The notes beneath the pieces were generated by a model. It had not been told where the DNA came from. It made no database searches and was given only the letters and a program-made list of their open reading frames with translations. This document shows, piece by piece, positions 52,950-64,000 of a stretch of DNA of 64,000 bases. The stretch is from Gonocerus acuteangulatus (taxonomy: Eukaryota > Arthropoda > Insecta > Hemiptera > Coreidae). The stretch is taken from positions 10,611,698 to 10,675,697 of the forward strand of contig OX328123.1 of the NCBI GenBank assembly GCA_946811695.1, in the 5' to 3' direction. Within the stretch, counting starts at the first letter, position 1, and the number at the start of each line of letters is the position of its first letter. A program made the translations under genes and the position numbers.

Positions 52950-53220
52950 TTAAAAGTCCGACACACAGGAACTGCGTCATCTTAGCGCGATTCCGTAGTG
53001 TCATTCCGAAGACTTAGAATAGAAACAGTTAATTTTTTGTCCCAAGATTTCGTGAAAAACGTAAACACATTTGAAATGCAAAATTAAAAGAGTAGAAACA
53101 TCTTAGGCGCCGCAACAGGAGACTAACAGTATTCTAACCGGAAAATACTGCATTTAAGCACCGTTTTCTTCAAATGAGATCCCTCCATTAAAAATCGCCC
53201 AAGAACCGCATTTGTGGGTG
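52950..53220 (+). mobile_element. Family A HINE-like element, 5' portion
   Basis: Starts GTCCGACACACAGGAACTGC, GTCATCTTAGCGCG, followed by the family's 5' body (ACAGGAGACTAACAGTATTC). No 3' end. A (TA)n tract follows at 53,298-53,346. Confidence 0.7.
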
Positions 53221-53290
53221 TTTTCCAGTTATATAAGAATCTATTCAAAACCCCCCCAAAGAATATAGTTTTTGTTTGCCATTTTTTTTG

Positions 53291-53346
<56 letters not shown>

Positions 53347-53349
<3 letters not shown>

Positions 53350-54353
53350 GCTTGGAAATGGTTTTATTAGATTCCCCACGTACAATTACTTATAAAACAG
53401 ATTCCTGGAGCCTAATTATCCAACATTGACTTATGTTTACAATAAGTGTAATTATTTCCAATATGTTCTTCTGTGACCTTCCACCCTTGATCCGAAGTGT
53501 CCCCCTACCCTTAATCAGAGCAAAAAGTGAGTGTACCAAGTGTGGGAAGGATGGGACATCACCATAATCGTGTGAAATTAAATAATGTGTTCAGAAAGGC
53601 TTCTTCACGCTAAAGCAAATTTATTGGTTTTGACTTAGTAATCAGAAAAAGTAGACTCAAATAATTTTTTTTTCTAAAACAACCAGGCACCATTTTAAAG
53701 CTTATTAAATAATGCAACTTTTGAGGCGGAGACAAACCGCTAAGTCTACAAATAGTTGATTAAGAAAATATTGAATAATTTAAGAAAACACTAATATCAA
53801 TATCTCACATTTATTTGGCTTTTTGTAGAGCTCTTAATTTACATGGTAATATTTCAATGACGGGTGTTTCTTGATGGAAATTTAATTTAGATTCTAAAAA
53901 TGTGGTTGTTGAAATCTGGAAAAGACAGTTTTTCATTAAAAAAAAAAAAAAAATAGTAGTTTCAAAAATAGACAAAAGTTTAATAGCTCTGCTACATGTT
54001 GAGATAGGACGCTCATTTCTGTGTCCCTGAACTACAAATGAGGTGCAGAATAAACCCCTGTAAAAAGAGGATAAAATAGCACTTCTTACCAAAGGCACCT
54101 TAACTACTTCCTACTTTCTTCTTTTGTGGCTTATCTTTCAACATAGAAAAGACATACTGTCTAGACTTCGAACCTGCATAAATAGATGTACTCCAATATT
54201 TAGGGAACTCCACTTGATATTATCTCTGCTATTTAAAGAGACATGAAGCTTCTAAAACCTTTTTGAAGTTGGAACAATCGATTTTTCCCGCCTGGCTCCT
54301 TAATTAGCCTTATCAAGATGGCATTTGATAAATATGCAAACGATTCGGTTCTT
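53347..54353. other. Intron sequence, nothing recognised
   Basis: No supported coding or repeat features. Open frames here lack family resemblance. Confidence 0.4.
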
Positions 54354-54485
54354 TTAGCACTTTCCTCCTAAGGAAAGTAGCTATTGAGGTTGGACTCATG
54401 ACGGAATTTTTGAAAAATTTCTTCAAATTTTTATCGATCCTACCTAGTAGACACCGAAAATGACCCCCGTTAAAATTTATATATA

Positions 54486-54558
<73 letters not shown>

Positions 54559-55602
54559 ATGTTAACACGATAGCGGCCCGAGTTTTTGTTTTTTCGTCAC
54601 GAAACTTGGTATATAGCATTCAATTAGCAAACGATTGAACGAGTTCGTTAACCACCAAAATCGGTCCACCGGAAGGGGGAGTTTACCCCGAACCCAAAAC
54701 ACTAATTTGACCATTTCAGCCGTAATATTTGTTATATTTCAACGAAACTTAGTATTCGCACTGGTAATATAGAGAGAAAAGTGAGATATAAAAATAAACT
54801 AAATCGGTTCATAAGGAGGGGGGGTTTACTCCGAACCGACAATACCAATTCGCCACTACCAGCCGTGATTATAGGTATATTTCGACAAAACTCGGTATTC
54901 ATAGAGGTACTCTACAGGTAAATATGTGTTTTAAAAATAAACTAAATCGGTTCATTAGGAGGGGGGGGGGGTTTGCTCCAGACCCACAATACCAATTTGC
55001 CATTACCAACCGTGATTTTTGGTATATTTCGACGAAACTCGGTATTCGTAATGGTAATCTACAGGTAAATATGTGTTGTAAAAATAAACTAAATCGGTTC
55101 ATTAGGAGGGGGGGGGGTTTACTCCGCACCCAAATTACTAATATACTCATACTGGTCGTAATTTCTGCTGTATTGTAACGAAACGCGGTATACGTCGTGG
55201 GTAACTCATGAGAAAGAAGTGTTGTAAAAATGAGCTGAATCGGTCAATCGGAAAGGGGGGTTTACTTTGTAATATATTTCAATAGAAAAGCCAGCCAGAC
55301 ATAGGTTCACAAAGGCGCCGCAAGGAGCGCTAGAGGGACTGTATCCGGTTCCTGCGTTAGATCAAAATACGATAATATGAGGATTTTGTATTTATTACGT
55401 AGTGTAGTAGGTACCATGTGTAAACATAACTCTGGAAGCAAATTAATAATTGATCAGTTACTCATTACAAAATTAAAAAAGAACTATTCATGTTTTTATT
55501 TTATTTATGTAGGATATTTTAAGCAAATTGTTCTGGAAAGCAGTCTACACTACCCAAATTCTGAGGAAAGTGCTTAGTTATGCAGCTCCTGCGTGACGGA
55601 CT
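54354..55602 (-). mobile_element. Family E HINE-like element, copy 4
   Basis: 3' hairpin end at 54,354 (TTAGCACTTTCCTCCTAAGG), (TA)n at 54,490-54,552, five G-run subrepeats (up to 11 G), and 5' terminus GCAGCTCCTGCGTGACGGAC at 55,583-55,602. Highly similar to copies 1-3; a small deletion lies near 55,330. Confidence 0.82.
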
Positions 55603-56209
55603 TTTTACAATGTTTTCTTTGTAATTGGGTCTCAGTCCTAATAACGTTGGAGTAATCCTTTTTTTGGAACAAATTAAAAGCCATCATAACTAGGAAGGAT
55701 TTTCAAAATGAGAATGCTTTCTCTGCAACAGCCACTTATGGCATACATATTTATATTCTTTCACGATCATAAATATTTTAGCAGTTTTTATGGATTCTTT
55801 CCTTCCTTTGGTTCAAAAATACGGATTAATTGTCTTATATGAAAGGCTAAGTTCGTTAACCAGCTAATTCGGTTCACCGGAACAGAGTTTTAGGGCACAC
55901 TTTGCTTGAAAAAAAAGTAATACCGGCGGCTTCCAGGTATACGTTTTCTAATCCGGGTATTTCTGACCATTTAAGTATATTCTCTTTTCTTGGTCTTAAT
56001 ATGGATGGCGAGTGGATCAACTTTTTTTATTATTTATTTACAAACACTAGGAATATTTTGTGGGATTTAAATTAAGTGATGGTCATCATCATCACAATGG
56101 TCATTTCAGCTATACGATTGATTAGTAATACAACATCATTCAAATTATACATTCTTCGTATTTTTATTTAATTAAAAAAGTTATCTTGAAATTTTGCCTA
56201 GTCGGAATT
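55603..56209. other. Intron sequence with a family A body fragment
   Basis: Bases ~55,845-55,935 (GCTAAGTTCGTTAACCAGCT, TTCGGTTCACCGGAACAGAG) match the internal part of family A. The rest is unassigned. Confidence 0.4.
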
Positions 56210-56510
56210 TTTAATGTTAAATTTGAAATTAGTGGGGAACCAAATTGGAGAAACATCAGTTTTTATAACAATTGAGAAATGATCACTTCCACATTGTACT
56301 TCCCAGGTTAAAAGAGTATATATAGATGATGAGATAGCAGAAATGTCAATGTTGGTGTTCCATTGCGAGGGCAAAGGTATGTAGGTACGTTTGTTTCGCG
56401 AGGGTATCAGCCTTGGTCGGGGGGTCAGTCTTCTTCGACCCCCATCTTGTGCTTTCTGCGTTTACATCTCCTAAAATGATTGGATAGACGTAACAAATGA
56501 ACACTCTGGA
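56210..56510 (-). pseudogene. LINE endonuclease fragment
   Basis: Minus-strand frames read LGDVNAESTRWGSKKTD (compare GDFNAHSxxWGS of AP-type LINE endonucleases) and, after a shift, EVQCGSDHFSIVIKT (the GSDHFPI catalytic-His motif). The spacing matches an I-like LINE endonuclease C-terminal half. Stops and shifts make it non-functional. Confidence 0.6.
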
Positions 56511-56994
56511 ATTCTGATAATAATTTCATTAAATTTGTTTATTATGGAGTTGTAATTTCAAAATAGTTTGTTAAAACATTTTTCTATATTTTGATCCACA
56601 CTGAAATTAAAATTCTTAAAGAAACATTACACCTCTGAGACAAAAGATACTTCCACATGTTGTGTCCGTGTCCCTCAATGAAACTAAACCCCGAAATTGG
56701 ATTTTCTTGCTAAAGCCTTCTTTATTAATAAGACATTGGACGGCGACAGTTTACCTTCAGGACTTGGTCGGGTGATGTATTTATTACATAGATGTATTTA
56801 AAGTACACTGTTACGCTTTGCCAATATATATAAAATATATACACAGATATTCTCAGTCAATATTAAAACTTAAAAATAAGTTTGTCACATAGCTGCATTA
56901 CTTACGAAATTCTCCAGTAAGGTTATTTGTTTACTTCGCATTTATGAGTAATGTGTGTTTAAAGTAAACTTTCGTGTACAAGGTGTTGCTCATT

Positions 56995-57158
56995 TTAGCT
57001 CAGCTCGTCCCTCCCTCCATAGGGAGGAAACCTGCTTGTGAGGTTGATCTCATGAGGCAATCCGGAAGTCCCGACTAGACTATTTTATGATTTAGAACCC
57101 ATAGATCATGAAAAGAACGGTGGCTGAAATGTGTATGCAAGTACTTATACATACATAC

Positions 57159-57226
<68 letters not shown>

Positions 57227-57592
57227 CTATTCGCTCTATCACTGATCATGGACTCAAAAATAATCCGACTTTTATCATATTTGGTAAACAAATTTTTGTC
57301 TAATTTAAAAGGTCAAGTTCGTTAACCAGCAGAATTCGCATACCGGATGACGGCTTTATGGGTGAAATGTGCCTGAGAAAAATCGTTGTCCTTAGGACTT
57401 TTCGTTTCTAGGCTTCTAGGTACACTTTTTAAATTAGCTTTGAATAAATGAATTATCTTTGACGCGTAAAATCTATTTTTTGAGATTTCATTTAAATTTT
57501 ACACCAAAAATCTTCTATTCTAGGCTTTTCGTATGACACTAGAGATAAGAAGGGAAACGCGTAAAGATAACGCAGTTCCTGTGTGTCGGTCA
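56995..57592 (-). mobile_element. Family A HINE-like element, short complete copy
   Basis: 3' end at 56,995 (TTTTAGCTCAGCTCGTCCCT with hairpin CCTCCCTCCAT/AGGGAGG), GGCAATCCGGAAGTCCCGAC, (TA)n at 57,165-57,222, TTAAAAGGTCAAGTTCGTTA, and 5' terminus at 57,565-57,592 (AAGATAACGCAGTTCCTGTG, TGTCGGTC). At ~600 bp it is the smallest copy with both ends. Confidence 0.75.
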
Positions 57593-57621
57593 TTTTTTTG
57601 TAGACATCAGACGAATTCGCC

Positions 57622-57900
57622 ATGGGAAGAATTTCCCAAAGCGAAATACAAAAATATTTCGCTAAAATTAGATACAAAAATATTTGTCTCGTAAACTGTT
57701 ACTATGCTGATGATACAGTCATCTTTTCCTCCTTCCCTGATCCCGAAACTGCTTCCCTTCACCCCTTCAATCCCGATTCCCAACCTTTCACTCCAAACTA
57801 TCTGGCCATCCCAATCCCAGAGCTCAATCCGACCCTGAAAACCCTCCTAGGAGGCTAAAGTGATCTTGGCCTCGTGATCAACTCTGTAATTAATGCGGAT
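57622..57900 (+). pseudogene. LINE reverse transcriptase fragment (YADD box)
   Basis: A plus-strand frame reads CLVNCYYADDTVIFSSFPD, the catalytic YADD of a LINE reverse transcriptase, followed by a proline-rich run and, after a stop, a LGLVINSVI-like segment. Only this core remains. It differs from the L2/CR1-like LINE at 19 kb (YADDSQIYL). Confidence 0.55.
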
Positions 57901-58237
57901 AACTAGGAAGTGTCAATTAACATTGGCTCTTTCTAAACTTCTATTTAAACAATTATATTTTATCTTTTGATTTATTATTTTTTAAATATTATTTTTATTA
58001 TTATTACTTTTTATTTTATTTTCCTTTTAGGTATGATTCTTTTTATTTTTTTATTTTATTTTTTTTATTTATTTTTTTTTATTTATTAATTTTTTTTTCT
58101 TGTTTCTGTAATTCAATTGAAGTATGTACTATTTTTTTCTGTATTCTCAATATGTGAAATCATAAAAATGTATTTACTTATCACAATTAACCAATGTGCT
58201 ATATAATTTGTGCAGATGTTAATAAACGCTTTAATGG

Positions 58238-58305
<68 letters not shown>
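58238..58305. repeat. Poly(A) run of ~68 bases
   Basis: Uninterrupted A tract preceded by GCTTTAATGG; possibly a retroposon tail, though no body was recognised to its left. Confidence 0.9.
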
Positions 58306-58309
<4 letters not shown>

Positions 58310-58385
58310 TTATAGATATCACATTAAAAATGGTTCCATTCATTTCTCTACGTTAAGGAACCTATAAAAGGAATTTCGCTCCAAA

Positions 58386-58927
58386 AACCATGTTTCTGTG
58401 AATGGATTCTCCTTGATAACGAACCATGTTTCTGTGAATGGATTCTCCTTGATAACGAACCATGTTTCTGTGAATGGATTCTCCTTGATAACGAACCATG
58501 TTTCTGTGAATGGATTCTCCTTGATAACGAACCATGTTTCTGTGAATGGATTCTCCTTGATAACGAACCATGTTTCTGTGAATGGATTCTCCTTGATAAC
58601 GAACCATGTTTCTGTGAATGGATTCTCCTTGATAACGAACCATGTTTCTGTGAACGGATTCTCCTTGATAACGAACCATATTTCTGTGAATGGATTCTCC
58701 TTGATAACGAACCATGTTTCTGTGAATGGATTCTCCTTGATAACGAACCATGTTTCTGTGAATGGATTCTCCTTGATAACGAACCATGTTTCTGTGAATG
58801 GATTCTCCTTCATAACGAACCATGTTTCTGTGAATGGATTCTCCTTGATAACGAACCATGTTTCTGTGAATGGATTCTCCTTGATAACGAACCATGTTTC
58901 TGTAAATGGATTCTCCTTGATAACGAA
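58386..58927. repeat. 36-bp minisatellite, about 15 copies, inside a family A segment
   Basis: The unit is AACCATGTTTCTGTGAATGG followed by ATTCTCCTTGATAACG. Copies are almost identical (a few single-base variants: CATATTTC, GAACGG, CTTCATAAC). Because 36 is a multiple of three, several frames on both strands stay open; this is not a gene. The flanks (GAATTTCGCTCCAAAAACCA to the left, AACGAACTTGACCTTATAAA to the right) are family A body, so the array arose by amplification of an internal family A segment. Confidence 0.92.
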
Positions 58928-59011
58928 CTTGACCTTATAAATTAGACGAGACACAAAGCCCATCTTCCACATTACATTTTCTGTCAAGCGTCTACTTTGT
59001 AATTAATTAAT

Positions 59012-60131
59012 TAAACACATACTGACAGACTGCCAAATACGAAGCAACTTGAACATCCCGAATGATATGCAAGAACTCCTAAGCAATGATAGCCAGTACA
59101 TCAACACTATACTCACCTACCTCAAGAATACAGGACTATACCCAAAGACTGCCAAATACGAAGCAACTTGAACATCCCGAATGATATGCAGGAACTCCTA
59201 AGCAATGATAGCCAGTACATCAACACTATACTCACCTACCTCAAGAATACAGGACTATACCCAAAGACTGCCAAATACGAAGCAACTTGAACATCCCGAA
59301 TGATATGCAGGAACACCTAAGCAATGATAGCCAGTACATCAACACTATACTCACCTACCTCAAGAATACAGGACTATACCCAAAGACTGCCAAATACGAA
59401 GCAACTTGAACATCCCGAATGATATGCAGGAACTCCTAAGCAATGATAGCCAGTACATCAACACTATACTCACCTACCTCAAGAATACAGGACTATACCC
59501 AAAGACTGCCAAATACGAAGCAACTTGAACATCCCGAATGATATGCAGGAACACCTAAGCAATGATAGCCAGTACATCAACACTATACTCACCTACCTCA
59601 AGAATACAGGACTATACCCAAAGACTGCCAAATACGAAGCAACTTGAACATCCCGAATGATATGCAGGAACACCTAAGCAATGATAGCCAGTACATCAAC
59701 ACTATACTCACCTACCTCAAGAATACAGGACTATACCCAAAGACTGCCAAATACGAAGCAACTTGAACATCCCGAATGATATGCAGGAACTCCTAAGCAA
59801 TGATAGCCAGTACATCAACACTATACTCACCTACCTCAAGAATACAGGACTATACCCAAAGACTGCCAAATACGAAGCAACTTGAACATCCCGAATGATA
59901 TGCAAGAACTCCTAGGCAATGATAGCCAGTACATCAACACTATACTCACCTACCTCAAGAATACAGGACTATACCCAAAGACTGCCAAATACGATGCAAC
60001 TTGAACATCCCGAATGGTATGCAAGAACTCCTAAGCAATGGTAGCCAGTACATCAACACTATACTCACCTACCTCAAGAATACAGGACTATACCCAAAGA
60101 CTGCCAAATACGATGCAACTTGAACATCCCG
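59012..60131. repeat. 119-bp minisatellite derived from a LINE ORF2 3' end
   Basis: Nine units plus a partial one, starting at TGCCAAATACG at 59,031, 59,150, 59,269 and so on to 60,102. The first unit with its left flank translates (plus strand) as IKHILTDCQIRSN, IPNDMQELLSNDSQYI and LTYLKNTGLYPK. This is homologous to the C-terminus of the LINE frame at 46,229-46,609 (IKHILTEC...SQYIDKIYTYLKNT). Since 119 is not a multiple of three the frame is lost in later units. Units are nearly identical. Confidence 0.92.
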
Positions 60132-60334
60132 AATGGTATGGTATGGTATCATTTTTGAGGACGATCAACTCTTCCTTGAGTCTTTACGCCCCAGTATTGT
60201 TTATTTACATATTTACATAACGTCTCCCTACATTTGCATATTTACATTTAATTTACAACTACTTTTGCCATTGTTTTTGCTTTTATTTTCCTCCCGTTGT
60301 ATAGTTCACCAGTGAGTCACTTAAATTACTTAAA

Positions 60335-61273
60335 TTATATTTGTTCAAAGAGCCCCACTTCTCTTAGGACTTTTATTAACTTGTTATTCATGTCCCTTGA
60401 GTCACCAAGTGTGCATGAAAGAGTCCTTGGCAGGTTATGTTTATTGAAGTTTGTGCTGTACTTTGGGCATTCTTCTATAATGTGGTGGACAGTGAGAACT
60501 CCCCCACAGCAGGTTGGTGCAGGGTCCTTGGTGATGAGGTGTCCATGGGTGAGCAACGTGTGACCTATTCTCATTCTTGTAAGGACAACTTCCTCCCTCC
60601 TATTTACCCGGCATGAACTCTCCCATACTTTTGTTGTATTTTTTATGCATCTCAGTTTGTTTGTGAGAGGTTGTGAGACCCAGCCATTTTCCCACTCTTT
60701 CTTTACTTTCTGCTTCAGCCAGGACTTAAGGTCATCACTTTCAAATAGTGGTAGTGGTTGGGTGTGCATTTGTGCCGCCTCTTTTGCTGCTTTGTCTGCC
60801 TTCTCGTTGTTCTCAATGCCTACGTGAGAAGGCGTCCATAAAAATGTGATGGATTTTTTTTGTTCCCCTATGATCCTGAGGTAATGCTTTATTTTATTTA
60901 GTACTATCCCTTCTTTGGTTGTACGGTATATGCCATTGATGGAAGAGAGAGAGTCTGTGCAAATTATGAAGTTGGTTTCTGTAGATTCTATTGCTTTATA
61001 GATTGCAGTGGCTATTGCTTGTAATTCTGCTGTATAGATTGAGGCTGAGGAGTGGAGCTTCTGTTTGATTATCTGGTCTTGATGTACTATTGCACATCCA
61101 ATCATGTCTTCTTTCTTTGAGCCATCTGTGTAGATCAGGATGCTATTTGGGTGTTTGAGACAGATTTTTTTTAAATTCATTTTGTTTGGTAACAGGTATG
61201 TCTTTATTGTACTTCCGGAGGGTAAGGTCAATTTTAATTTTTGATGTGCTCCATGGTTCTGTTGCATATTCAT
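60335..61273 (-). pseudogene. LINE RNase H domain and C-terminus
   Basis: Contains the RNase H catalytic set in order: ILIYTDGSK (Asp), YTAELQAIATA (Glu), ICTDSLSS (Asp), and WTPSHVGIENNEKADKAAKE (His and Asp). Then comes RREEVVLTRMRIGHTLLTHG and a zinc-knuckle-like LTVHHIIEECPKY in which the first Cys pair reads CCGG instead of C-x2-C. RNase H is found in I, R1, LOA and related LINEs and would degrade RNA in the RNA-DNA hybrid. It is in a different frame from the upstream reverse transcriptase, so the element is broken. Confidence 0.85.
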
Positions 61274-61451
61274 GGCCTTCGTTCTTTAAATGTCGGATAT
61301 TACTTATGAAATTTGTTTGCCTGATCCCCAGAGGAGCTGGGTGACGTGGTTTCTTTGCATAAAGCCTTGTATGCAGAGGGTTCAAAACAAATTTGTAGGC
61401 TGGGTTTGAAGGTTGGTTGTTTAATCTCCCGAGATAGGTACTGACGAGTTC

Positions 61452-63053
61452 CTATCGCCGAAAGATGAGTGGCGGCACTCCTGACTCTGCACATAGACTA
61501 ATAACTGGACTGGTTCTGAAAGCCCCTGTTGCGAGGCGGAGCCCCGTGTGGAGAACTGTACCTATATTGAGGAGAAGGGATGATTTTGCAGATGAATATA
61601 CGATACTGCAATAGTCTAGTTTGGACTGGATCGTGCTTTTATACAACATTAACATGGATTTCCTATCTGCACCCCATGTTGTCCTGGTTAATACTTTCAT
61701 TATATTCATCCGCTTCAGGCAGTCCTCCTTCAACTGTTTGATGTGTGTTCTCCATGTCAGCTTCTTATCTATGGTTAGTCCCAAAAATCTGGTATCATCA
61801 TGAAATGTTAATTGTCTGTTATTTAAAAGCAGTACTGGGTTGTGGCTTGAATTCCTCTTTCTTGAAAAAAGTATACACTTATTCTTCTCAGTTGAGAATT
61901 TTATTGAGTTATCCTCTGCCCAGGCTTGCAGTTTATTCAATGCTCTTTGTATAAATTGTCCGGCCCATTCTATGTTATGGAATTTCAGAAATATATTTAT
62001 GTCATCCACAAATATGAATGCTCTCATTGGTCTGGGTATCACTTGTGATACAGAATTGATGGCAACGGCAAAGAGGATGCAACTTAAAACACTTCCCTGG
62101 GGAAGTCCTGCTTGCGTTGATTTTCTGCTCGAATGTGATCCCCCAACTCTCACTATGATGTGTCGGCGAGCAAGAAATTTTTTAATAAAGTTCGGGAGGT
62201 GGCCTCTGAATCCCCAGAGATGGAGTTGCTTTAAGATGTTACTTCTTTTAATCGTATCGTACGCTTTTTCTACATAAAAAAACATTCCTATGGATTCTTT
62301 CCCCTCCATGAAGGCATTCAATATCTCAGCTTCAATGCTGACTAGATGATCCAACGTGGATCGCCCTTTACGAAAGCCGCACTGTGCTGGAGTGAGCAGT
62401 TTGGATTTTTCTATGACCCACAAAAGTCTTCTGCTTACTACTTTCTCCATGAGTTTGCATATGGAGCTAGTCAGTGAGATAGGCCTATAGCTGTGGATAG
62501 AAAGCTTATCTTTTCCTGATTTCTTTATAGGAATGATAATGGATTCTCGCCACGATTCAGGGAATTCAGATCCAGTCCATATTTCATTAAATGTTGTCTT
62601 GAGAGCTTCTATAGTTTCTGGTGCGGCGTTTTTGAGCATGAGGTTGTGAATGTCATCTGGACCAGGAGCAGATTCTTTTAGTTCATGAACAGCGTTCATA
62701 ATTTCTTGATGGGTGATGGGGCGATTGTAACCTACACCTCCTTCTTGTACTCCTTCATCGAAGTTTATTTGATGACAATACAGTTCATCATTATTGGATT
62801 CTGGTCTGTTTGATATTGCAGCAAAGTGCTCTACAAACGCTTCTGAAATTTGTTGAGGGTCTGATGTTATTATTCCGTTTATATTTAGAATAGGATTTTC
62901 TACTGTTTTGGTGCCTGTTATACTATTGATCTTTTTCCAGATTGTTCTGATCGGGGTGTTAACGTTGATAGTTTCAAGGTACATCCGCCACGATTCGCGC
63001 CTTTTTTTCTTGACTAGCCGCCTTAATTTTGATTTTGCTTCCTTATATTTCAT
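61452..63053 (-). pseudogene. LINE reverse transcriptase, catalytic Asp lost
   Basis: An open frame of 533 codons with the ordered motifs SAPGPDDIHNLMLK, IHSYRPISLTSSICKLMEKV, QCGFRKGRSTLDHL, GLPQGSVLSCILFAVAINS, FIFVDDINIFLKF (catalytic box FVDD) and FLGLTIDKKLTWRTHI. In motif A the expected F-x-D-x-EKAYD reads FFYVEKAYDT: the Mg-binding Asp is Tyr (codon TAT, near 62,277). The frame ends at a TAG (61,452-61,454), after which the same frame continues for ~100 codons. Reverse transcriptase activity is not expected. Confidence 0.87.
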
Positions 63054-63103
63054 TAAATTTTCATGGGAAATGTCATTTTGGAATTTTCTGAGCGCTCAGT
63101 TCC

Positions 63104-63928
63104 TTAAGTTCTTGAGAACTCTGCATTCTTGGTCATACCAACATGCAAAGTTTTTCTTGGGCCAGAAGTCCTAGGTATTGTTTGGGAGCCTGTATTATAT
63201 AATATAATTCTGATGTGCTCTATTTTGGATTCCAATCCCTGTGGAAGGTCGGCCGAATTTATCAATGATAGCCTTTTGTACGTGGTCCAGTCTGCCCTAT
63301 CTACTATCCATTTAGGATACCTGTTAAAGCTAGGTAGCTCTAAGTTCATTGATAGTTTGATTGGAAAATGGTCACTGCCATATTGTTCGGGGCATGTGTC
63401 CCAGAAATAATGAAATATCAGGTTGGCTGAGCAGAAAGTTAGGTCAAGTGCTGACGGCGTTCCATATGCTGGGCTTATGTAAGTGATTTTACCATTATTC
63501 ATCAGCACACAGTCGGAGGAATCTATAATCCTCCTGATAATATTTCCTCTGGTATTGGACGGCGTTGGGGACCAAGAATGGTGAGAACCACTTAAATCTC
63601 CTGTAACTATGAATGGCTGTGGCAGGTTATTGATAAGTGTTAGAATATGTGCCTCTTGTATGGGCTCAGTAGGTGGCAGATATATGTTGAGGATGGTGAT
63701 AGGCATAGTGGGGAGGTGTACCCTAACAGCGAGGGCTTGAAGTTGAGTAGGAACTGCTAGAATCTCGGAGTGATAGTCACTACTGACACATGTCATCACT
63801 CCTCCAGAAGCTTGTAGGCCATCTTCCTTGTCTTTCCTATAACAGATAAATTTCCTAAGGTTGAATTTCATGTTGCTGCGGAGGTGAGTTTCCTGAAGAC
63901 ACAGTATTACTGGATTATGGTCATTCAA
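63104..63928 (-). pseudogene. LINE AP-endonuclease domain
   Basis: Shows LCLQETHL (catalytic Glu), ASGGVMTCVS, ILNIYLPP, VTGDLSGSHHSWSP (GDxNxHHxxW with Asn replaced by Ser), SALDLTFCS and YGSDHFPIKL (His). It would nick target DNA for priming. The upstream frame is open toward 64,000 only briefly. At the C-terminal end the frame shifts near 63,150. A CWYDQECR-like segment characteristic of the endonuclease-RT linker lies in the alternative frame. Confidence 0.85.
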
Positions 63929-64000
63929 TAGCAGTTTCAGTTCCTCGTATTTTAATATTACGTAATATTTTTCCGCATATACAGTCTTCTTTTCCGAACA

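Larger units (their letters stand above)
60133..64000 (-). mobile_element. RNase H-bearing LINE (I-superfamily-like), decayed, extends past right edge
   Basis: Minus-strand order: endonuclease (63,928-63,104), reverse transcriptase (63,053-61,452), RNase H with C-terminal domain (61,273-60,335), ~200 bp 3' UTR, and a pentanucleotide tail (TACCA)3 at 60,133-60,149. ORF1 would lie beyond 64,000. Lesions: a frame change near 63,150, TGA near 63,085, TAG at 61,452, and a frame change near 61,200-61,300. Confidence 0.85.

Noticed and set aside
58340..58987. Long overlapping open frames of 177-215 codons on both strands
   Set aside because: They arise because a 36-bp unit (multiple of three) is repeated ~15 times; the translation is a perfect 12-residue repeat with no protein features.

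Overview
This window is AT-rich eukaryotic nuclear DNA. Its genes are split by GT-AG introns, and nearly all remaining sequence is transposon-derived. The element mix points to an arthropod, possibly an arachnid, but species is not determinable from the sequence alone: Helentron-associated repeats with TA-microsatellite cores, Tigger/mariner, piggyBac and Harbinger MITEs, tRNA- and 5S-rRNA-headed SINEs, and L2/CR1-like and RNase H-bearing LINEs.

Two host genes are supported. (1) A plus-strand ALDH1/ALDH2-class aldehyde dehydrogenase runs from 7,775 to 29,683. Nine exons (1,437 nt, 478 residues plus stop) join in frame and keep every catalytic residue. The first exon, with about 20 N-terminal residues and any transit peptide, was not found. 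Its introns carry SINEs, MITEs, an L2/CR1-like LINE (intron 5 as numbered here) and a Ty3/gypsy-type LTR element (intron 6). (2) The first coding exon of a C1-domain (phorbol-ester/diacylglycerol-binding) protein lies at 48,439-48,571 in the only GC/CpG-rich island of the window. It most resembles a diacylglycerol kinase theta type protein. Everything from 48,572 to the right edge would be its first intron.

Region by region: 1-1.3 kb fold-back repeat; 1.3-1.8 kb 121-bp tandem repeat; 2.6-4.7 kb Harbinger remnant split by a Helentron-type element; 7.1-29.9 kb ALDH gene; 30-32.4 kb mariner remnant and a full-length repeat of family A; 33.1-34.5 kb and 43.4-45.2 kb large palindromic elements; 34.9-38.9 kb an 8-bp-TSD MITE, repeat family E and a piggyBac MITE; 43.7-47.4 kb two Helitron Rep remnants in opposite orientation; 48.2-48.6 kb CpG island and C1 exon; 54.3-57.6 kb families E and A; 58.4-60.1 kb two long minisatellites; 60.1-64.0 kb a decayed RNase H-bearing LINE on the minus strand.

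The main organising principle of the non-genic DNA is two abundant repeat families, called A and E here. Each has a 5' terminus resembling GTCCGACTCGCAGGA, a subterminal inverted repeat (GCGCGGTTCC or AGCACTTTCC), a central tandem-repeat slot, and a 3' hairpin followed by CTAA. Both insert into T-runs without target duplication. This is the architecture described for Helentron-associated interspersed elements (HINEs, such as Drosophila DINE-1/INE-1). Most (TA)n tracts, a 26-bp and a 36-bp minisatellite sit inside or beside these families.
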